The notes under the pieces were generated by a model, which was given only the letters and a program-made list of their open reading frames with translations, ran no database searches and was not told where the DNA came from. The translations under genes were made by a program, and so were the position numbers. Source: Seriola aureovittata (lineage: Eukaryota > Chordata > Actinopteri > Carangiformes > Carangidae). Taken from it: a DNA stretch of 64,000 bases. Shown here piece by piece: positions 44,813 through 56,030 of this stretch (its first letter is position 1; every line of letters begins with the position of its first letter). The stretch is taken from contig NC_079372.1 in the NCBI RefSeq assembly GCF_021018895.1, positions 20,479,237 through 20,543,236 on the forward strand, in the 5' to 3' direction.

Positions 44813-47377
44813 CTGGTAAAATTTCAAGAATACTGTATATCATTTCAAGAAGAGCCCCAAAAAACCACATTTACATTCAGGCCACACAGCTCATCTCACA
44901 GACGTAGAAAAATAATGATTCTTGTCCGCTGGGAGCAAAAGAGGAAATGGAGAGAGAGAGAGAGAAAGTCCATGTAGTAACAAGACAGGAGGCGGCAGTT
45001 TGTTTCTGATTTCCTACAGAAGTTCAAGGTTGACCTCTCTTTAACCAGCCACAGGGTTATTGTAGTAACGGTGCTGATGAAGCTCAGTTTAACCCAAACC
45101 GGCGTCTTCCCCCGATGCTAACACCGAGTCGGACGATAAACCGCGGTTTACAGTCGATGCTCCTGTTCACCCTGAAGGTGTCACATGAGGCTGAGGTCAA
45201 AATAATCTCCTCTCTGACGCCGTCTCCTCGACCTCGACAGGAAAATATCACGAGGAGAGAAGTGAAGGAGAATTCATGAGGACGTAGGGAAAGACCAGAA
45301 TCCGACTATTTACAACACATGGAAGATAAATCCTCCTTTCCTAACCACAGAAACAAAACAAACAGAATTGAAATGTTGAAATAAGATGACATGATGACAA
45401 GAAGAGAATGTTGAGCCATTAAAATAATACTTAGAAATAGAAATTAGGAACTGAGCAAGAGGCCAGAATAAATGATATTCAGACATTAGTTTAAAGTTTC
45501 CTGGCGCGGGAGCTTTTTTTAAAAAATTGGTTAACTTGAGAAAATTAATTTACACAATGGAGGGGCTTTAGTGAAACAACATTTATGATTGTAGTATTTT
45601 GTTATGATGATCATATTAACTACAAATCTGGACAGATCTGAAAGAGAGGAAATCTTTATTCATGGATTTGGAGCTCAGACAATCAGACAGGGATTTCCTG
45701 AGTGTTGGAACGTGTCACAAACATAAAACAGTTTCTCTGTTGTTCCCGCCGTGGTGAAACTACAACAGCGCGTCACCAAGGAATCGTGGGACGGCATTTT
45801 TATTCCTTAGCTTTCGTACGGGAAGGTCCAGTGTTTCCTTACGCTGAAGGAGATATGATAGGAAGCACAGACGCTCCTTTCCTCATCACGTAGAGAACTG
45901 CAGCAGCTCGGACCATGAATAATCGGCTCCAAAATTAAGATGAAGTCATTGATAGTTGCTTTTATTAATACTGTCTGAGTAGCTTCTCACACAGTTTGAT
46001 ATGTTCTCACTTTTTCTTTTCTTTTTTCTCTTCTGGCGGTGAGTTCGGGTCTCTATTGTAATCCGGCGTAACTGATGTGAATCCAAGCTGACTACAGCTG
46101 CCATCCTCCGGGAGGGAGCGAGCTACAAACTTTTCACCGTCACCTTTCAGGCTCTCAGGAGCTTGAGCGTTTAATAGATTTTTTTGGTGCAGGGCCACTT
46201 TAATACTGATGGATATTTGATGCAGTCTGAAAGTGCCTCTTTCCAGCAGCAAAAAAAAGAAAAAGAAATACAAACTAAGTTATGTTAGAAAATATTTGAA
46301 TGTCACGGATGGCCAAATAGCCTGCAGTGAACAGCCCCCATTTGTTCAGAGTTTGTGTGAATTTGTGTGAGATGGTTTTAGTTGTTGAAATATAAAGAGA
46401 TATTATGCAAACAGATTTTCTAACTGGCATTATTTCCTCTGTGAGAAATAAAAACTATTCTGCAGGAGGAATCTCTAGACAGTCCCAGTTAGAGAACCGG
46501 CGCTGTAACAATCTGTTAGTTGAGGAGAACATATGATGCCAAAGTGTTGTCTCACATGCAGCTGAATTGGACCGTGATGCGTGTACGCTGCAATCGAGTC
46601 GAGCAGAGCGCCGGGGCGCCAGAGCGGCCCGAAAACAAGGACACCACAGCACAGAGGGCGAATTCCTCCACAGTCGGCTCAGGGCTCAGGCAAACATCTG
46701 TTGACTGTATTAAGATCTAAAAGTGAGCCAATTACCAGAGAGAAACACGGCCCCCGGTCAGCCTGTCCTCGGCCCCGTTTCTGGTCAGCTGTTGATGACT
46801 TGCGACTCGCCTCTATCCTCCTCCCTCCCGCGGGCGTGATTGGCTGAGCCCGGTCCAAGGACGGGGATGTGGAGAGCTACAGCGGCAATAAAAAGCCAAC
46901 CTGACTGACTCATGTTGTCTATAAAGGAATCCATGCGGCAGTGGGAGTGAGGAGGTGGACCTCTTTGTTTATGTGTGTGTGCTTTGTGTTTAATCTCTGG
47001 CAGCTATTTAACACCCAGATATTCATATTCAGATATATGTGCCTCCAACCGCTGGGGTGTTTTTAAGGCTCTTTTCTCTGTACAGTTGGTCTGCTTTGGA
47101 AGGAGGAGGCAATTATTTTTGATTGGACACAGATAAAAGGCGTCGCTAAGTGGGTGTGTGCCAGGTCCGTAGCCGCTGGTTCGCTGGCGTCACTGGTGGT
47201 TTTAAAATGACAGCGGGACTTTAAATAACAGATTACAGTTCTGTCGGTGAGAAACGTGGGAATAACCTGAATATGTGCGGCACGGTTCAATCAAGTGACA
47301 ACCACCTAATGGTCAAAAAAAACCTCACACAGCATGGAGGCGAGGAGTGTGTGTGTGTTTCGTAGTCGCAGTTTTCA
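44813..47377. other. Non-coding stretch, part GC-rich
   Basis: 46380-47060 is repeat-poor and locally rich in CG dinucleotides. It includes an inverted CCAAT word (ATTGGCT, 46839-46845) and TATA-like words at 46887-46895 and 46918-46927, but no recognised gene follows. Frames at 46455-46847 overlap on both strands and are unrecognised. Nothing else can be called. Confidence 0.4.
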
Positions 47378-47507
47378 GTCTTGTGATGAACTCTACTGCA
47401 TTTCATCGTATTACTTTACTCATGATGTGTATCGGTTGTGTCGACGACTGTCGCAAACCAAATTTCCCCTCGGGGATAATGAAGACTTTCTAATCTAATC
47501 TAATCTG
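47378..47507 (+). repeat. 3' tail of a LINE-like or SINE-like retroelement
   Basis: CCAAATTTCCCCTCGGGGAT is followed by AATGAAGACTTTC and then three TAATC units (47491-47505). Ending in 'AATTTCCCC...GGGATAATAAAG' plus a short tandem tail is typical of non-LTR retroelement 3' ends in fish. The upstream boundary is approximate. No reverse transcriptase sequence remains next to it. Confidence 0.6.
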
Positions 47508-48402
47508 TTGTGATTTGATGTAATCATGGAGGTGCCAGTTGAAAAAACTATGCTGTAACGACTCCTCTTTGTCCAGTGTAAACCCCAGGATCATTAAACT
47601 CCTTGTTGTATTGTGTGTTGTAATGAGCACTTCAGCCTGTGGGGGGCACTGTTGGGATTTTTGTCTTGTGTCTAATTGGAAAGTAAAAAAAAAAAAAAAA
47701 TCTAAAAATATGAAAACAGCACATAAAATGAAGGTGAAGTAAAAGCCCATGAAGCCTCAGTCTGATGTTCCACTGCATCTCACCAAAGTCGTGACATTTA
47801 AAGCTGTCAAAGGACGAGCAGGATTGTGAATGTAACCTACATTCGGCCGCCCAGGCCACGGTGTCTGACGAGCGGCTCGGCTGTTTTCTCCTCCAGCCGG
47901 TGGCCAGACATGAAGCCGCGGTGTTTCTCTCTTGGTCCGGGCCCTGGCGGACCTCCGGGTGGCTTCCCTCGGTGCTTCGCTCTATTTCTGTCTCCACAGG
48001 CTACTCCATTATTCTGACTGTGACAATCTATGCTAACGGCTATCAAGGGGATTCACTGCCTCACTCTCTGTTTCTAATGTGACAAGATCAGAATCCAACA
48101 GGAGTTTCACTTTCCAACATGAAAGATATGAAGACCATGATCTAGCACATGAGAGCTTTACAAGGCCTTTCCTTCATTCATTCATTCATTGAACCTTTAT
48201 TTCCCCTCAATAATACATTGAGATAGAGAATATACAGTATCTGAGTACAAAATAAAAGACATGTCCTTTGCACCAAGAAACACAGAAAAGAAGCTTAGAT
48301 TAAAAATGGCAATAAAAAGTAAAAAATTATAAAAAGCTAAATTAGTAAAATAGTTAAACCTGACAAATAGATAAAGCAATTAAATTTTAAATTCCAGACA
48401 CT
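47508..48402. other. Non-coding stretch; repeat scrap near 48.2 kb
   Basis: Contains a 16-base A run (47685-47700). 47840-48080 has several overlapping frames on both strands that resemble nothing known. An ATTC tetranucleotide run near 48174-48190 is followed by CTTTATTTCCCC and CATTGAGATAGAG. This weakly recalls another fish retroelement end. Confidence 0.45.
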
Positions 48403-48960
48403 TTTTAAACTCTGTAAAAATCCTCTGCTGTGATTCATGTTTAGTTTCACGTTTTCACACATAAAAACTGGGTCTGAAGCTCGTCTCCTCTCACTTCCTG
48501 GTTGAAAAATCTGGATCAGGCCTTGAGCCCCGCCCACCACCTGCAGCCCCAGGTGGACAGGTGAAAGATCAGAGAGCATCAAGATGGTGAGAGGAGGAAA
48601 CATCAGAGAGACTCAGCCACATGTTTGAGCCTCAGTCAGACCCAGACTCAGAGGAGGAGTCTGTGGAGACCAGAACCAGAGACTAGCAGACGGGTCAGAA
48701 CCGCTAACCGCTAGTTAGCATCTTCTTATTTGTTTATGTTGTTTGTTAGCTTGTAACTGGCAGTGTCTGACACAGTGTTAGCGGTTGTGCTAATGCTAAC
48801 TCTCTCTCTCTCTCTCTGCACTGACAAGGTTTCAGTTGTATTTAGCCCCGCCCTCTGTCCCCACAAGCTGACAGGATTGGTTCCTTAGGTTTGTGACATA
48901 TGAAACTCTGAATCTGTGTTTATGAGACTGTCATATGTCTAGTTCACTGCAGTTCAAGGC
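48403..48960 (+). repeat. Dispersed repeat DR1, copy C
   Basis: Starts with TTTAAACTCTGTAAAAATCC, as copy B does, and follows copy A through TTTGAGCCTCAGTCAGACCC, GACCAGAACCAGAGACTAGC, the (TC)n tract (48800-48817), TAGCCCCGCCC and ACTGCAGTTCAAGG, where it stops. The right-hand ~70 bp of A and B are missing. Its (TC)n tract is longer than in A or B. Confidence 0.9.
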
Positions 48961-49790
48961 AAATGAATCACCTCAAACAAGATCAGCTGGAAGTGACATA
49001 AAATTAAATGAAAGATTTAAAAACACCCTGTGGATAAATATGAAATAAACTTTAGATTGTTCTGCATGTTCCTCCAGGTTGTAGGTGCGCAGTGAAAAAC
49101 AACCTGCAACATGAACCTCGTCCTCTTTGAGGTCCTCTTCCTCGCTGTGGTGAAATAATACTTGATGCTGACATCTCACTTCTGTTCAAGAAAAAAACCC
49201 ATAAGCAGCACATTTTACTCCATTATTGCTATTGAGTGAATCTTTACCACTACAGCTCCAAACCCCCGGCGGAGGAGGGGTCTCGTATTCTCTGAGAGGG
49301 CTGTGTGAGCACACAGCGCACTGTCAAACAAGTGTTCAGACCGATTCAATACTGTAGGTCAAGCACCTCCAGTAATCCAGTGAAAATAAGATGACATACG
49401 CTAAGCACCAGTTCAAGTCGAACTGGGCACGAGCAGTGAAGGTCAGTGTACGACCTTCTTCTCCTGTGTTTGTTAGACGCCGGACTGATTATCTAACGAC
49501 TGAAAGGCCACGTTCCTGCTCTCCTCCCTCTTATCCGGCTGTTAGACATGATACTGTACACAAGAGGTGAACATGTGATAAAGTATTTATGACCGCGCCG
49601 ACAGTGTCGGCCTGCGACCTGCACAACCGGGCTGCCACTGCACGTCTGCATGAGCAGCGTCCGCCCCCTCGTTTCCTCGTGTCACCTCAGCTGGAGTCCA
49701 CGAACATCTCTTTGTTTACGCCGCTATCAAGCTGAGCACAACTTTCACGGAGGGGGTGGTGGTGGTGGTGGTGGGGGGGGGGGGTGCCTG
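48961..49790. other. Non-coding stretch, no gene seen
   Basis: Unremarkable until the GGT/G tract at 49752-49784. Small frames are unrecognised. Confidence 0.5.
49752..49784. repeat. (GGT)n followed by a G run
   Basis: GGT units passing into a 12-base G run. It encodes Gly on one strand (49650-49943) and Pro on the other (49745-49981). Strong G-quadruplex potential on the plus strand. Confidence 0.93.
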
Positions 49791-50830
49791 TCAACCATAT
49801 CAAACTCAATTATGCCCAGCGAAGTCACATACTCATGCCTCCACCAAAAAAGTAATTTCACACCAATTAAAAGCTGCAACAACAGAATCTGCAATCCAGT
49901 ATTGAAGACCCTTTCAATCCCGCCTGCAGCTCTGACAACGTGATACAACGAGGTCAGTCGCTCGCTGAGCATGACCATCATAATGCCTCTGTCTATTTCT
50001 CTTTTCTTTTCACAGGATAAAGTGACAAAATGATATTAGGATGACATTAAGAAAATCCACACCTGATGACAGGGGGGGGGGGGTCTTTAGGGAGAAAACA
50101 TAACGAGGAGAATACACAGCATTTCTTTAAGTGTGAAGAGAAATAAACACACAGCAGCTGTTGGAGACTATCGATGAGATAATTAAAATCTGCACAATAC
50201 CTGTCTCTGCCCCATTGGATTTTATAGGGAGTGTTAAACTGCCAGATTATATTTAATGGAAACCGAGTTGTCACTGCAGCCTGAAGAGGTGAGGAATGAA
50301 TTAGCACGGGTTAGCAAATCACCGCATTGTTGGCGCAGCGTTGTCGTTAAAACCATCATAAAAAACAACAAAGCAAAACAAACAAACATATGCACAGAAA
50401 GAAGGGCTAGCTCCTCCTCCGCATCCATCACGGACTCGAGCATCTGTGACACTGAACCCGCCGGGCTCCAAAAAATCCTTTTATTATGTTGTGCCAGCGG
50501 GACACAGCCTCTTATCAAAACTCTCATCCCATTGGACCGGTTACGGGGGGATTTTCTCTGTGGGAATCTTATTATTGATGGTTTTCTCATTTGAATAATT
50601 TTGCAATAACAAGAAAATGAATTTCCTGTGTCCCTCGCCTGGTAGCGTTCGTGCAGCTAAAAAGTGTATCAGTGTTTTAATAGCTCGCCTGTGGTTGTTG
50701 TTGCATCACTTTGAACACAGTCCGGGAAACTATTTGTATGTTGTCTGCTCGAAGATAATCTTCAGCTAATAAGGGCATTTGTATTCCTCTGTCTCGATGG
50801 TTTTATTTGCTCATTATTAAACACATAGTT
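49790..50830. promoter_or_regulatory. Candidate conserved non-coding block (50 kb)
   Basis: Repeat-poor except a 12-base G run at 50072-50083. Segments such as TCTGCAATCCAGTATTGAAG and CAGCTAATAAGGGCATTTGT look like slowly evolving non-coding DNA. The frames on both strands over 50234-50594 (118 and 112 codons) mirror each other and have no recognised domain, so they are not called. Confidence 0.28.
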
Positions 50831-51159
50831 TTGAAACATGTGTCCCTTCCACTGGTGTGAACCTTGAGCTGTCTGTTTGATGGGATTTAATGCGGAAAAT
50901 ACAGAACTCACAACACCGAACGTGCATCAGCAAAACGACTCACAGCAGCTGCGTTCAAACTAAATCCTGTAAAAATACCATAAAACAAACACGTCAGGGA
51001 GACGGAGAAAATTCACAGAGGATGAAATCATATTGGTATTATCCACAAAATTCACTTACAGTAAAACCTGATGTAATAAGGCAGCGTTGATATCATTATA
51101 TATGATGCATTCACATGTAAGCGGCACGTTGCAACTACTGACCACGACACTGGGTGGTC

Positions 51160-51960
51160 AAAGTTATAATCTGTAACTTCTCCACATTAAAACGTCTAAA
51201 CACAACTCGACCTGTGTCTGACATCATCACAAATGTTTCCATCAGTTCTCGAACCAGAGAAATCTGTGATTTTAATCATGGTGATGTTTCATTGGTGGCC
51301 GGTCAGTGATATCATATCCTCTACGATCACGTGTCAGTGTGTTTGTGTTTGTCTGACAGAAGCTCAACACTGACTTTTATCCAGTTTTAAGCCACAGACA
51401 CTTTTTACACCTCGTGGATTTCAGCTTGTTATTTGAACCAGATGATTTTAGTCGTCGCACATCTGGATCTGAAGTTATCAGAGAAACAAGCTGAGGAAAT
51501 GTTAGACAGATTTTTAAAGTGAAACTGCTTTATGAGTGTTTCTACTGGTTTTAATCTCCTGGTGTGTTTGTTGTGGAAAGGAGGACGCATCATTCAGCTG
51601 CTGGTAAAAACCTGCTGAACATCTGGTTCAGAGAAACAGTCAGAACGAAGGTTAGCATCAATCTTCCCTCAGTCTCTGTCCTCCGTACAGCGTCGCTCAA
51701 ACTCTGACTTTAAATGTCAAACTGCTTCATTCAGTTATAATCACCGGGTCTGTTTGATTTCCTGAACCGCCGACGCTGAAGGAAACCAAACAACAACTCC
51801 CATGATCCCGTGCTATCTCGTGACATCACCCAACGTCGTCTTTTGTAACAACTATTTCTGTTTAATCTGTAAAATCTTAAAGATGCAGCTGTAGCTGAGC
51901 AGAAATCACAATATTTAGTTCTCAAGCGAAGTTCTTCAAACTGCATGTAAGTAGTGTAAC
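51160..51960. repeat. Probable ~800 bp dispersed repeat
   Basis: Includes CATTGGTGGCCGGTCAGTGA, GATCACGTGTCAGTGTGTTT, TTGTCTGACAGAAGCTCAAC, AATCTTCCCTCAGTCTCTGT, AACAACAACTCCCATGATCC and TCACCGGGTCTGTTTGATTT. I recall these blocks together in perch-like fish repeats, but there is one copy here and no terminal repeats are evident. The call depends on memory. Confidence 0.4.
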
Positions 51961-52110
51961 ATGAGTAAATGCACCGGGGTGACCTTTCAACTTTCTCTCC
52001 CTTTAAAGAGATTAGAGCAGAGGTTAAAAAATAACAAAAACATTTTCTTTAAGCAAATTCGTGAATAACATGAAATAAAATAATTAAAAAAAACCCTGCT
52101 GGAATCACCA
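51961..52110. other. Short non-coding stretch
   Basis: A/T-rich sequence with nothing recognisable. Confidence 0.5.
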
Positions 52111-52650
52111 ATTACTGTTAGAGCAAAATCCCCGTCTGAAGTCTCTTCGCCGCTCTGAATTACAGCGCCAACTGATCTCGGCGGTTGAGATTATTTGAAC
52201 AGAAAACACATTTCCCTAATTAACAAGACAAGAAGTGTGGGCTTCAGAGAGCTGCGGCTGTCTTTGTTTGATCACTCTTGTTCTCTTAGAAGCAGGTAGC
52301 ACTACTGCAGCGAGTACACTTGCTATGGATTTGTATTGGGCTAATGAGATTCCCCCCCCCAACCCCCCAAAAAAAAAAAAACAACACGGGGAAGTTGTTA
52401 GCACATGTCCTCTCGCTGCTGGGGGAAAAATAAAACTTCTCGCAGTCATTCTGTTGCTGGTTTCTGTTTTGGGTGATAACAAAAGAGAAATAATCTAAAC
52501 AAGCAGAGAGCAGCCGCAAACTGGATAAAAGTAATTTCGGGGGCCTGTCAACACGCACGACTCGCCCGAGACGTCGCCGCGAACAACAAAGAGCATCAAG
52601 TCAGCAGAAAGTGAGGGATAACACTTGAGGTATATTACCATGACATTGTG
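52110..52650. promoter_or_regulatory. Candidate conserved non-coding block (52 kb)
   Basis: Contains CTAATTAAC at 52216-52224 and repeat-poor sequence on both sides of a C/A homopolymer cluster (52352-52381). The three overlapping frames here are products of the homopolymers. Inferred from texture only. Confidence 0.27.
52352..52381. repeat. C9-AA-C6-A13 homopolymer cluster
   Basis: Nine C, two A, six C, then thirteen A. Confidence 0.92.
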
Positions 52651-52685
52651 TTTGGTCTGTTTTCAGCCGGCAGGGGAAACACAGT

Positions 52686-52687
<2 letters not shown>

Positions 52688-52720
<33 letters not shown>
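52688..52720. repeat. (AC)n microsatellite
   Basis: Sixteen uninterrupted AC units. Confidence 0.96.
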
Positions 52721-52722
<2 letters not shown>

Positions 52723-52894
52723 TTTGCTGTCTGAGTGTTTACGTACGCTATTGACAAAACCTGCGGATGAGGAAGGTTTCCATTAAAATACCTCAGGTCC
52801 TTCTTGTGCCACTGTTGAGTCTCAAATAATTAATTTTTCTGATGTGAAAAGAGGACAAAATCAATGTGGACGGAGCGGCAGACATTGATGAGCC

Positions 52895-52919
52895 GGGGGG
52901 GGGGGGGGGGGGGGGGGGG
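52895..52919. repeat. 25-base G homopolymer
   Basis: The longest homopolymer in the window: 25 consecutive G, ended by a C. It encodes Gly/Pro runs in the small frames across it. Exact length is uncertain in any assembly. Confidence 0.9.
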
Positions 52920-53480
52920 CAGATATGTTTTTCAACGGAGAGAGAAAGTTTACTGGAAAGTAGAGCTGGAAGTTTCTTTCATGGTACCTGAGATTTGCAG
53001 TAAAAAAAGACTCATCAGTCACAGCACAGCAACACCATGCCCACAAGGTAAATTCAAATTAATCAATTAATTAAACTTTGCTTCTCTGCAGAGTTACTAC
53101 AACCTATTCCCAGTGAGTGACGGCTGCTGGAACGAAGCTCTTCTCACCGATTTTACTTCTGCACTTTTGGGGGACGATGAACCTTCGTCCGGACGGAAGA
53201 AGCTGAATTCATTTTATATTCTTCTGAATAAGAAGAAACTCAACATCAGCTTTATAAGTGCTTTCTCTACCACTTATATGCAACGCTGTAAAAAATAGAG
53301 ACACAAGCGTAATGTTTCCAGCAAGTTTTTAAAAAACCTGCAAGAAGATGCCAAATCTAAGCCCTGCAGTATGAAAGCAGACGTAGCGGCTGCTCGTGTG
53401 CGTCGGCTTCCGTGGTTAACTTTGACATATTGACATTTGATAACGTAAATCCATGTCACATCTCCGTATAGGAGCAGTCT

Positions 53481-53482
<2 letters not shown>

Positions 53483-53519
<37 letters not shown>
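53483..53519. repeat. (AC)n microsatellite
   Basis: Eighteen uninterrupted AC units; gives a Val-Cys run in the minus-strand frame 53274-53516. Confidence 0.96.
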
Positions 53520-53524
<5 letters not shown>

Positions 53525-53961
53525 GTAAAAGAAAAACTGTAACACAGGTGAATGTATTTCACTCAAGCAAAACAGTTTCACCTGGAGCTGGACTCAACAG
53601 GAAATACACAGTGTACTGTATTTAACTGTAGAAACAAACGCTGCTAAATGTTGGTTTATGTACCAAACATGCCGATTATTACTTTTACATGTGTGGAGAA
53701 AAAAACAGCTGGGAAACACACTGTGACTTAATGAAAGAAGCTTCTTTATTTCTCCACTCTCTCCTCTGTCAAATGTCAGTGTCGCCAAGCTTCTTTTTTT
53801 AAATATTATTCTGACCTTCACTAAAATTATTTGGCCGACTCATGACTAAAATAACCCGGACTACTAATGAAACATTCTCACCAAATAATGAGCCACAAAT
53901 CTGAATGTTGCTCTAGTTTGATTAAACATTGTTCAGAGAGACGAAATGAATCATTTTCATA

Positions 53962-53962
<1 letters not shown>

Positions 53963-53999
<37 letters not shown>
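53963..53999. repeat. (ATT)n trinucleotide microsatellite
   Basis: Twelve ATT units without interruption. Confidence 0.96.
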
Positions 54000-54000
<1 letters not shown>

Positions 54001-54818
54001 AGTGGAGTGAAGGTCTGAGTTTATGTTTAACAGGTCAGAGATGATTTCGCTCATTTTTAAAATGTTGTATCAAGAGCTACGATATTTACCGACACTGACT
54101 CTCGCACAAGGGAAACAGAAGCAGACGATACAGATCCTGTGATGGACGCGAACATGAGCTCGTTTAAAAATAGCGACAGTTTCCCAAAACTGAGATGGAG
54201 CGACAACACACTGATGTTTTTAGAGCTTTTATTCATAGCGGAGCTTCAAGTGTCTCTGGGATCATCTTCTTGGGAGCGGGAAAAATCCACAGCACAGTCC
54301 TCAGTGTCAGCAGGCCGAGACGTTCGCTGAGAGGGAGAACAGACGAGCAGCTTCCTCGTCATCGGTTCACCTTCATCACGCTCTTCAGACGTATTTGTAC
54401 TACTTTGTTTAGCTTTCACTCAATCTCATCCCATTAAACAGGTGTTAATATGACACGCGAACGTTGCAGAAAGAATCACCTCGACGCTGACGAACACTCC
54501 AGCAGGGTCAGGAGGAAGGTTTTCTGGAGCTATGACTTGTTTTTCATCAGCCAGACTCTCTGCCAAGATTATACACAGCATCAGTCGACAAATATGGAGC
54601 TTCAGAGAAAGAGAGAGGTGCTGCCATTTCTCTGTCAGCTGAAGTTATGAACGGCGCACAGGAAAAGTGACGGAGAGTGCTCTGACTTCACTTCACACTA
54701 ACGCACAGATTCTTTTCAGAATCACCTGATATTATTATAACGAGAGATATTCAATGAATATGATCAGTACATGTTTATGAACGTATTTATTTCTGCTGTG
54801 TAGTTGGACACTTTAACA

Positions 54819-54922
54819 CGGGAGTCTATGGGGATTGACTCACTGTTTGGAGCCAGACTCTAGTGGTCATTGGAGGAACTGCAGTTTTCTGCCACAGCCC
54901 TGGAGGTTGGCTGCTCGTCCCC
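54819..54922 (+). repeat. Fragment of a CTCTAGTGG-type teleost repeat
   Basis: GGGAGTCTATGGGGATTGAC, TTGGAGCCAGACTCTAGTGG, CATTGGAGGAACTGCAGTTT and CCCTGGAGGTTGGCTGC appear in this order. I recall this as a common fish repeat. There is one partial copy here. Confidence 0.5.
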
Positions 54923-55137
54923 ACACACACATTAAGTGGATTAATCTGCACCTTGTTTTTCACACGGTGTAAATATTGACTCTCTGAAGAACCTGTTATA
55001 TATTATTTTATTCAACCTGTCCTTCAACACAGATTCTCTGCCCAGGAAACATTTCAACTTCATCTTAAATCACCTGACTTGTCAAAAAGTTTTCTGCAGA
55101 CTTTGAACCTAAAAGTCATCTTGTCTTTTCTCGCACA

Positions 55138-55850
55138 CGTAGATTATTTAGTTGAATCCTTGAAGTCGCCTTGCTCCTCCATTTTGGACAAAGTGGCTCT
55201 TATTAAAACGCCTCCGTTAATTCGTCCTCCTGGTTAAGTGACAATATTCGTTGTTTCCGGGATAAATGTCGGAGGGCAGAGAGACTGTGGAAAGTCCACC
55301 GAGCTTCACACGTTCACCGGCTTCAGTACAAGGACTTCTTAACCGAGCTAAACAACATCATTAAGGATGCGAGGGCTTCTTATTTTGCCAATCTTAGTTC
55401 CATTAGTGAAGGCGACCCCAGAGTCCTGTATGACACGATTAATAACTCCCTCACTCCTGCACGTCCTGAGGTGCCTGTGTTGCAAAAAAAAAAAAAATGG
55501 ACTGCAGTAATTTTCCTTCATTATTTGTGGATAAGATCAGAAACGTCTCCCCCTCTCCCCTCATCCAGTTCGACCGCCTCCCCCTCCCGTTTCCCCTGCA
55601 GGACCTGTGTGAGGTGGTGGGCCGTGTGAAATCCTCCTCTGGTCCCCGTTGTGCTTAAAAGAAATGCACTTGAGTCTCCTGGTCTCTATAACCAGCAGCT
55701 CCCTGATATCTGGCTGTGTCCCAGCTTACTTTAAGCTTTGCAGTGGTTCAGTCTCTTCTGGAAAAAAAAAAGCAAACCTTGATCCGTCTGTTCCAAATTC
55801 TGCCTCTCGTCGAAGGTGTCCTCCGACCCGTGGAGCTGCAGGACGTCACA
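55138..55850 (+). pseudogene. Decayed LINE (L2-like) endonuclease-to-reverse-transcriptase fragment
   Basis: Three pieces of one retrotransposon ORF2 remain, in the right order but in different frames. 55140-55203 encodes VDYLVESLKSPCSSILDKVA, matching the end of the endonuclease domain. 55256-55484 encodes the linker, with CRRAERLWK, YKDFL and KDARASYFANL. After a frame change at a 14-base A run (55484-55497) the frame continues as CSNFPSLFVDKIR and DLCEVVGRVKSSSGP to a stop at 55656. A third piece, 55667-55800, encodes SSLISGCVPAYFK and then KKANLDPSVPN, the start of the reverse transcriptase core as in L2-clade fish LINEs. Sequence is missing between pieces two and three, and the catalytic core further downstream is absent. 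Clearly inactive. L2 rather than Rex1 or another clade is my judgement from memory of the motifs. Confidence 0.8.
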
Positions 55851-55877
55851 GACGCTCCTTCCTGAGTAGAAACTGAG

Positions 55878-56030
55878 AAGGAACGTCTTCAAAGTTTGGC
55901 ACAAATGTCCTTTTGGACTCATTGAACTGATTAGATTTTAGGTGGTCAAAGGTCAAAGGTCAGTGTGACATCACAAAACACTTATATGACTCTGGATAAA
56001 CGACAGGCAGGTGACCACGAGGAGGCGATT
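55878..56030 (+). repeat. GGATGAACTGA-type repeat (DR2), copy 3
   Basis: Lies just after the LINE relic. Blocks: GGAACGTCTTCAAAGTTTGG, CACAAATGTCCTTTTGGACT, TTGAACTGATTAGATTTTAG, GGTGGTCAAAGGTCAAAGGT, GTGTGACATCACAAAACAC and GACCACGAGGAGGCGATTC. It shares GATTAGRTTTTGGTGG-type sequence with copy 1 and the last block with copy 2. Confidence 0.75.

Larger units (their letters stand above)
52721..54818. other. Non-coding stretch with several simple repeats
   Basis: Apart from the G run, (AC)n and (ATT)n tracts listed separately, the sequence shows no recognised gene or dispersed repeat. Frames are at most 80 codons. Confidence 0.55.

Noticed and set aside
47632..48082. Cluster of overlapping frames on both strands in CG-rich sequence
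   Set aside because: Frames overlap on opposite strands, as stop-poor GC-rich DNA gives by chance. Peptides are unrecognised.
50234..50594. 118- and 112-codon frames on opposite strands over the same bases
   Set aside because: Mirror frames of a locally stop-poor stretch; no protein similarity noticed.
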